Below the pieces are notes generated by a model. The model ran no database searches. It saw only the letters and a list, made by a program, of their open reading frames with translations, and was not told where the DNA came from. From Cylindrodendrum hubeiense (lineage: Eukaryota > Ascomycota > Sordariomycetes > Hypocreales > Nectriaceae), in the NCBI GenBank assembly GCA_014621425.1, contig JAANBB010000303.1:1-49651 (forward strand): DNA of 49,651 nt, read 5' to 3'. How positions within the stretch are numbered: position 1 is the stretch's first letter; the number at the start of each line of letters is the position of its first letter. Position numbers and translations under genes: made by a program. Positions 43,901 through 49,651 of the stretch are shown in pieces.

Positions 43901-45373
43901 AACTGGCTAACTAGCTAACTGGTTCTCCTCACTTGACGATCTGCTTCTCGTGTCATTATCCTCGCCTTCCGCATCACACCTCGGACCCATTTAGACGTTC
44001 CCGCCATTACCGACCCGCGTTTCTCTACCTACCAATGCCGTCGTCTACCGCCGCCTCCGCCACTCATCTACCTTGACCACTCCGCCCCGCCAGCTCTCCA
44101 TACAAGACGGAGCCCTCCTCTCACTCATGTATCCCATCCCACTCTCCTCCAGGCTCGGCCGTCGTTGATCTCCAGCCGGACCTAAAGCCGTGCTTCCCCC
44201 GCCGTGGAGGGGGGTGGGCTCCGTCCCCTCTCCTCTCTCGTCATCGCACCGCATGTAGAAGCGGTCTTGATCATCTGGCATGACATTGGCCCACATTCCC
44301 GCGTCCCAGCTCCGCCCACGCACACACTCCCCCCATGCTATGCCGTTGTTTCGATTCGATTCGGCTCACGTTAGGGCCCGACGGAAAGAATATTATTTCT
44401 CTTGTTGAATTCTTTTTGGTTAGAAGAAGAAAGAAAGAGAGAAAGAAAAAAAAAGAGGCCAGAAAAATATCCACAAAGGAGTGCAAAGCCTACAGAACAG
44501 GAGGAGAAGAGAAAAGGAAAAGAAAATACCTATCCGTCCCAGCCCAATTCCCTTGATGCCCATCATACAAAAAAAATTAACAGAGGATGACCCATCCCAA
44601 CTCTTTTGTTTTTCCCTTCGGTCTCACTCTCGCACAACTCTCGCCTCTTACAGGCCAGACAAGAAAAGGACCGGTTCCATCGCTAAGCCGGGAAGAAGAA
44701 AAGATTCGGTTTGAAGCAGAAAAAACCTCGCCATCCCAATGACATCTCTCTCTGTCCACTCTCAACTCGCCTCTCTCGCAGAGTGCGTCTCCCGTTTTCC
44801 GTTTTCACACCCCCCCCCCTCGTGGTCTCGTCTCGTTCTTGTTTCGTTCTTGTTCTCGTTTCTGGTCGTTTCGTTTCCTCTCTGCCCAGTTTCGTCTCTT
44901 TGGGGGAGGAAACTTATTTTTGCGACATGGGTGCCCACCTCTATTGCTCTCACTCGACTGAATCTCCAGGCGTCTCAGGCGTCTGTTGCGTCCTGTGAGC
45001 CGTTCCCACCCTTGCTACCGGTGCTGGAACCGGTGTTGGTACCGGTGCTTGATGCTCGCTGCCGCTTGATGCTGTATTTCCATGCTGCGTATTTCCAATG
45101 ATGCCATGCCGATGCTGATGCTGCCGTTGCCGCGGGTTGTCGTCATCACTAGAAAGGTAGAGAAGTATCTCGTTAGCCAACAGCGTCTCGTCGTCTCTCG
45201 TCGTCTCTCGTCGTCTCTAGTCTTCCCATGATGCAATTCAAACGATGCAGTAGCAACGCAACACCACCACCGCCCTTCCACCCCTCCTCGTCGGCCCCCC
45301 CTTTTCCCCTCGCCCACAGGCCACAGGCCACAGGGGCGCATTATTTTTCGACGCCAAAAAAAAAATTAAATGC
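40960..45373. other. Intergenic, 4.4 kb, low complexity, no gene recognised
   Basis: Begins with the 3' region of the EGO1-like gene. From about 41,750 the sequence is GC-rich and repetitive, with short words such as GGAGATTGGAGATTGGAG (42517-42540) and ATGGATACCATGGATACC (42717-42740). A purine tract lies at 44420-44470. The overlapping open frames on both strands have Arg/Pro/Gly/Ser-rich translations that look compositional. Confidence 0.
44420..44475 (+). repeat. Polypurine tract
   Basis: About 55 nearly pure A/G bases (AGAAGAAGAAAGAAAGAGAG then poly-A/G). Such tracts can form triplexes or act as nucleosome-free spacers; no gene is linked to it. Confidence 0.
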
Positions 45374-45712
45374 TCATACCTGTCCCAGCGATTGTAGCCT
45401 GTGATCGTGCTCCTCCTTCATCCGATAGATCTGCCCCATGACATCGTGCATCTCGCCGCACGTCCGCTCAATGGTGGCGTTCCGGTTGCCCTCGCGCTGC
45501 CACCGCTGGACGTCGCGGAACATCTTGTCGTACCGGCGCTGCTTCTTCTCGGTGTCGTGACAGAGCTTACACACGTCGGGCTCGGTCCGGGTCTCGTAGA
45601 CGAGCTTCAGGCCGCACGTCTCGCCCATCCGGTACTCCTTGTTGCACTGCTGCCGGAAATGGCCCCAGCGCCAGTAGCCGCATGCCCAGCGGGTTTGCTC
45701 GAAGTAGCACAT
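45374..45712 (-). CDS. Small conserved-looking fungal protein of unknown function
   Basis: 112 aa from ATG at 45712 (MCYFEQTRWACGYWRWGHF). The N-terminal half has regularly spaced Cys/His (C2, C11, H18, QQC, ETC, DVC-x2-CHD) that could bind zinc. The second half is a charged helix (KKQRRYDKMFRDVQRWQREGN to MKEEHDHRLQSL), probably a coiled coil. The composition and strong Trp/Cys pattern are protein-like, in contrast to the surrounding low-complexity frames, and I recall similar short proteins in other Pezizomycotina, but no function. The chosen Met begins the Cys-rich part; the frame is open upstream with a Ser/Arg-rich, unlikely extension. At the 3' end CAG|GTATGA offers a donor: splicing to the acceptor near 45150 would meet a stop at once, so the C-terminus hardly changes. 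It is the only supported gene in the last 8 kb. Confidence 0.
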   Translation of the reverse strand: MCYFEQTRWACGYWRWGHFRQQCNKEYRMGETCGLKLVYETRTEPDVCKLCHDTEKKQRRYDKMFRDVQRWQREGNRNATIERTCGEMHDVMGQIYRMKEEHDHRLQSLGQV

Positions 45713-46919
45713 GGTTGGGTATCGACGGCCACGAGGATGGCGGGAGAAGGAAGAAGTCCCGGACGAGATCGAGACAGGACAGAGGCAAGAGGAGCGACAC
45801 GACACGGCAATAGGGAGGGGGCGAGATTATACAGATAGGCTTCGGTTCGCTTTCGTCTTTTGTCTTGTCTTTTGGGCACGTCTCGTCTCGTTTCGCGTTG
45901 GCTTCGTTTCGATTCGTTCCGATCCTTTTCTGCACAGAGTAATAAACCCGGGTTAGCCAGCGAACGGTTTCCTGTTTCCTGTTTCCTGTTGTCTGTTCCC
46001 AATGCTGCCCGTCCCCGTCCCGCGACTTTTGGAGCGTTCCGAGATCATCCCCTCCCCACTCGCACGTCCCCTTTCACTCCCGCTCCCGCTCCCGCTGCCG
46101 TTCCCGTCCGGCAACTTTTTTAGCTTGCGCCCCTCTCCGGGGAGGGGAACGACACCAAAATCGGTCACTGGCATGGGTATCAGGGGGTTGTTTTGACTCA
46201 CCATACACACACACACACAACACGCACGCACGCGACACCACGACCACGGATGACTGGGGTGTCAATGCTGGGCAGTGAGGGGTTGCCTTTTCCCCCCTCC
46301 GGGCAAAACGTAGTTGATTCTCTTTTTTTTCCTTCCAAGTAGGCCTGCCGTCGGCGAATGTGCCCTGGGTATGGGGAAGGGAAAGGGGCGACGGCGATGG
46401 TCTCTTCGAAGGGTAAGTGGGAAGGATTAAACGATTGTGGTTGGGATTGGCGCCTTGGTGTTGTTGCAGCCGGTGTGTGTCCTCTCAGCAATGCTTGTCT
46501 GGACGTCGAGGGAGGTAAGTGAGTTGCTTGTCGTCGCCGTTCCCTCTTGGGGGGGTTGCTTGAGGGTTGCTTGGGGGTTGCTATTTGCACTTTGCACTTT
46601 GCAGTTGCAGTTGCAAGTTGCAAGTTGTTGCTACTGGTGCTGGTGCAATTGCAGATGCTATTGCAGATGCTCCTGTCTTCTTGTTGGTGGTAGTGGCTCT
46701 GGTTCTAAGAAGGGAAGGGGGTCCGTCTGCCCCAACTCCGGGATGCCGTAGCTAACTTATACTTGGTCCGGAGGCAGGAACCCTTGGCCCATTCGATCGT
46801 CGTCCCTTTATCCATCCATCACATCCCATCCCCGTCCCATCCACAGTGGGACTCTGGCACTCGGCGGCGGCCAACAAGCAGCCCCTTCACCTCACACGGG
46901 CCAACGAGGCAACTCATCG

Positions 46920-47000
46920 TCATGCTGCTTGCTGCTCGCTGGCTGCTGCTGGGCTGCTGCTGGGCTGCTGCCGGGCTGCTGCTTGCTGCTCTGCTGCTTG
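46920..47000 (+). repeat. Imperfect CTG-rich repeat
   Basis: Repeated GCTGCTGCTGG / GCTGCTTGCTG words. Similar CTG-rich runs recur at 47985-48050 and 49140-49230, suggesting one repeat type spread through the region. Confidence 0.
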
Positions 47001-47147
47001 TTTTCTGCGGGATAAAAGAGGGCTTGCTTGGACTTGGATACGTGGATTGGGTATCCGTACTTGATGCCCCATATGTGCCTCCCAATCCCTATCCCCATTG
47101 TGCCAATTCACACCACACCACAACCCGCATACACTCTCGCTCACACG

Positions 47148-47182
47148 CCCCCCCCCCCCCCCCTCCACTCTCTCTCTCTCTC
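47148..47182 (+). repeat. Poly-C run followed by (CT)n
   Basis: About 16 consecutive C, then CTCCA and a CT dinucleotide run. Long homopolymers are prone to length error, so the exact length is uncertain. Confidence 0.
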
Positions 47183-47535
47183 CCGCCGCCATGCGACACC
47201 CCCGTTAATGCCGGGGGTTGTTGGTTTTCCGTTCCTGGCCCTGGAAGCAGGTGGGTGGCGTCCTGACCACGGGATTTTTACTCAGAGTCCCTGCAGCAAT
47301 ATCGACCTTAGGCCTAAACCAGCCTTTCTACATTGCCGTGTGTTGGTGATGTTGTTATTGTTGTTGTTTGTTGTTTTCTACCGTTTCTTTTTCTTTTCTC
47401 TATTCGCACCGACCCTCCGTCTCTTTCCCCCTCTCTAGTCGCCCGGACTATTATGATCAACCTAGGGTCGAGGGGCGCAGGCCCGGTTCATCGCCAGGCC
47501 CGGTGGCCGCTTGCCACGTTGATCATGGCTCGAGA

Positions 47536-47564
47536 ACACACACACACACACACACACACACACA
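47536..47564 (+). repeat. (CA)n microsatellite
   Basis: About 14 uninterrupted CA dinucleotides, a typical hypervariable microsatellite and a possible Z-DNA-forming tract. Confidence 0.
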
Positions 47565-48786
47565 TTACTATGTACGCACACGCACACGAACGGTGACACA
47601 CACCCCCCAGGCCACAAAAAAGTAACAGGGTGAAGGACAGGCCCTTTGCCACCCCACAGGGCGAGATGCAACTCGGTGACTTTGGCGAATTGATATGTGC
47701 TACAACGCGGCGCTGCGTGCTGCATAGGGGGGGAGAGAAGAAGGATAAAGAGAGCCAGATTGGGTGACTGGGCGACTGGACGACTCAGCAAGGGAGGCAG
47801 GGCTGACGGCGACTCGTCGGCAAAGCCGCCGGGGAATGGAGAACGGAGAACGGAGACTGGAGACTGGAGACTGCAGAGAGAACGAGGGAGAGAGAGAGCG
47901 AGGGAGGGGGCATCCGGAAGGGGGGGGCGTGTGTAGATGCGTCATGGTGTGCCATGCTCGGTGCTGAGTGCTGAGTGCTGAGTGCGGTGCTGCTCGCTGC
48001 TCGCTGCTTGCTGCTTCCTGCTCGCCGCTTGCTGCTCGCCGCTCGCTCCCCCTAATATTGGGTTACATACAGTTCCCAGGCCGCGGCCCCCGCCGCTCTC
48101 GAGTGAGATATCTTTCCGCCGTGGTCCATCATTGGGCGTGGCAAGGCCGTCGTCCTTCGATTTCTCGTCGCCTCCCCCTACCTGTTCCTGCCACCACGCA
48201 CGCACGCACGCACCCAAGCAAGCGGCCTCGGGTTCGTACGAGGGGGGGCGGCGTGGGACACGGAGGGAGACGCCGAGCAGAAGGCTCCGGACGGGGTCGG
48301 TCAACTCTCAGCAACTAACCGACTAGGCCGGGTCACATAGGCGGCCGTGTTATTGCCCAGGGCCCGCGGGGGCGAGAAACGGAAAGAGGGCGACAAAACG
48401 AGCCCTGGTGTCTCTCCCGCTGCGGGCCTCGGCCGGGCCTCCTTTCGGGCCTCTTGTCTCTGCGCTCTGCGTTCTGCGTTCTGCGCTCTGCGGTTTCTCG
48501 CACCGCGCTTCTCGCTCCCCGTGCCTCACGCCTCACGCCTCACGCCTCCTCCTCGCGCCGCCTCACGCCTCCCAGGCGTCCAGTCCGCTGCTGTACAGCA
48601 TGGCGACGGCGTACATAAGGGGGTGCCTCGATCTGCGGCCGCTGTGGGGCCTCATGGTTCGTCCCGAGGACGGACAAGTGTCAAGAAGCCAGGGCATCCT
48701 GACCGCTCAGCAAATGCCCTCTCTGGTGGTCGATTTCGGTGAGTGCCAGGCCTCTGGTTCGCTGCCTGCGTCCTGCGTCAGTCCTG

Positions 48787-48905
48787 CGTGTGCGGGTGCG
48801 GGTGCGTGTGCGGATGCGTGTGCGTGCGTACGTGCGTGTGCGTGTGCGTGTGCTCGTGCTCGTGCTGCTGCTCGTGCTCATGCTGCTGCTCGTGCTTGTG
48901 CTCGT
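48787..48905 (+). repeat. Imperfect GTGCGT / GTGCTC hexamer repeat
   Basis: About 120 bp of GTGCGTGTGCGG-like and GTGCTCGTGCTG-like words. It is alternating purine/pyrimidine in long parts and translates as Val/Arg or Cys runs, clearly compositional. Confidence 0.
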
Positions 48906-48996
48906 CCTGGGCCCTTGTCCTTGTCTTTGTACTCCTACTCCCCTGGTCTTGCTTGTGCTTGTGCTGAGCCTTTGACATGACAGAACGAGCGAGCCA

Positions 48997-49047
48997 ACGA
49001 GGAAACCTACGAGGAAACCTACGAGGAAGCCTACGAGGAAGCCTACG
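48997..49047 (+). repeat. 12-bp tandem repeat (ACGAGGAAACCT)
   Basis: Four copies, two with AAACCT and two with AAGCCT. The 12-bp period is open in all three + frames through the repeat; no gene could be built around it with confidence. Confidence 0.
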
Positions 49048-49139
49048 GATGAGCCAGTGGCTGTGCTGAACACCATGCCCCTTGATGCTCCTGGATCATG
49101 TTCGCTCTGCAACTCTGCTACCAAGTACTCTGTTGCCTT

Positions 49140-49230
49140 GCTACTCCGCTGCTCCTCTGCTGCTCTGCTACTCTGCTACTCTGCTGCTCTGCTCTGTTGC
49201 TCTGCTGCTCTGCTGCTCTGCTACTACGAC
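49140..49230 (+). repeat. CTCTGCTG/CTCTGCTA repeat
   Basis: Roughly ten imperfect copies of an 8-9 nt CTCTGCTGC-like unit on +, part of the low-complexity right edge. Confidence 0.
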
Positions 49231-49651
49231 GCCCAGCCGTGTCGGTACTTGCCATGCCACAAAACCTTCACCTCGGCATCCGATAGCTAGCCACATTGCC
49301 TCGCCCTTACGGCCTTACAGAGTATTTGCCTCGACTATCAACTCCTCCCCGCCGCCTCAACGGCCGCAGACGAACCAGCGGAAAGTCGCAGCCTTGAAAG
49401 TGGTCACCCCCTTTTTTTCGCCCCTCCTACTGGTCTCCTTGGATCCAGAACGAGAAGGTCCTCCGTCAACTCCAATGCCCCCTTTTCTTTTCAGGAGTGC
49501 CACATCTACACTGCTCGCTCCGCCAATATCGATCCTGTCCCTTCTCTCATCTGCCCACCTGCTCGGCAGAGCGTGACAAAAGCTCGCAGCCCGACCAGGA
49601 ACAGCTCAGCCTGCAGCAGCCCACGTTGATCGCATAGTGCGTGTCATGGCC

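Larger units (their letters stand above)
45713..49651. other. Low-complexity region to the right edge
   Basis: 3.9 kb of C/T- and G/T-rich DNA with several microsatellites and no convincing gene. Its strong strand bias and CT-rich character on + resemble a long fungal 5' regulatory region, possibly of a gene starting beyond the right edge. That gene is not visible. Confidence 0.

Noticed and set aside
48601..49070. Possible two-exon gene (ATG 48601, GTGAGT donor 48739, acceptor near 48982, 12-bp repeat exon)
   Set aside because: Splice signals exist, but the intron is long for this genome, the first exon resembles nothing known and the region is low complexity.

Overview
The window looks like nuclear DNA of a filamentous ascomycete, most likely a Sordariomycete. 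Genes are interrupted by short introns (about 48-102 nt) with GTAAGT/GTATGT-type donors and CTAAC/CTGAC branch sites. Two dispersed Neurospora-style 5S rRNA genes are present, and the proteins are typical of Pezizomycotina. No species can be named from the sequence alone. I rebuilt 13 protein-coding genes; several are invisible as single open frames because their exons are short. No tRNA, CRISPR array, transposase or reverse transcriptase was seen.

Layout. 0-18 kb is a conserved, gene-dense block: HIR1 histone chaperone (+), a GT15 mannosyltransferase-like gene (+), a nucleotide-sugar transporter (+), a GDP-mannose pyrophosphorylase alpha-type protein (-) and a dynamin-superfamily GTPase (+). 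After a 4.2 kb gap without a recognisable gene comes an MFS sugar transporter (21.9-23.8 kb). 23.8-33.6 kb looks accessory: a secreted protein of unknown function, two divergent 5S rRNA genes plus 5S relics, a very small cysteine-rich secreted protein, and a truncated gene related to the A subunit of bacterial insecticidal Tc toxins. 33.6-41 kb returns to ordinary genes: a Golgi-type membrane glycosyltransferase-like protein with a repeat stalk (-), a secreted Thr/Ile-rich repeat protein (-) and an EGO1/LAMTOR1-like lysosomal adaptor (+). 41-49.65 kb is mostly low-complexity, microsatellite-rich DNA with one small conserved gene of unknown function (-).

How the genes fit together. Four genes belong to glycosylation or nucleotide-sugar supply (GT15, nucleotide-sugar transporter, GMPPA-like protein, DDD-motif glycosyltransferase-like protein). 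They are neighbours but not an operon. Two conserved genes carry apparent lesions: HIR1 lacks one base around 1203, which breaks the frame, and the GT15 gene has an in-frame TAG at 5504-5506. Each could be an assembly error, real gene decay or, for GT15, a weak intron. The most unusual content is the Tc-toxin-like fragment next to the small secreted-protein genes, and the pair of variant 5S genes, one of which starts only 65 bp after a protein-coding gene.
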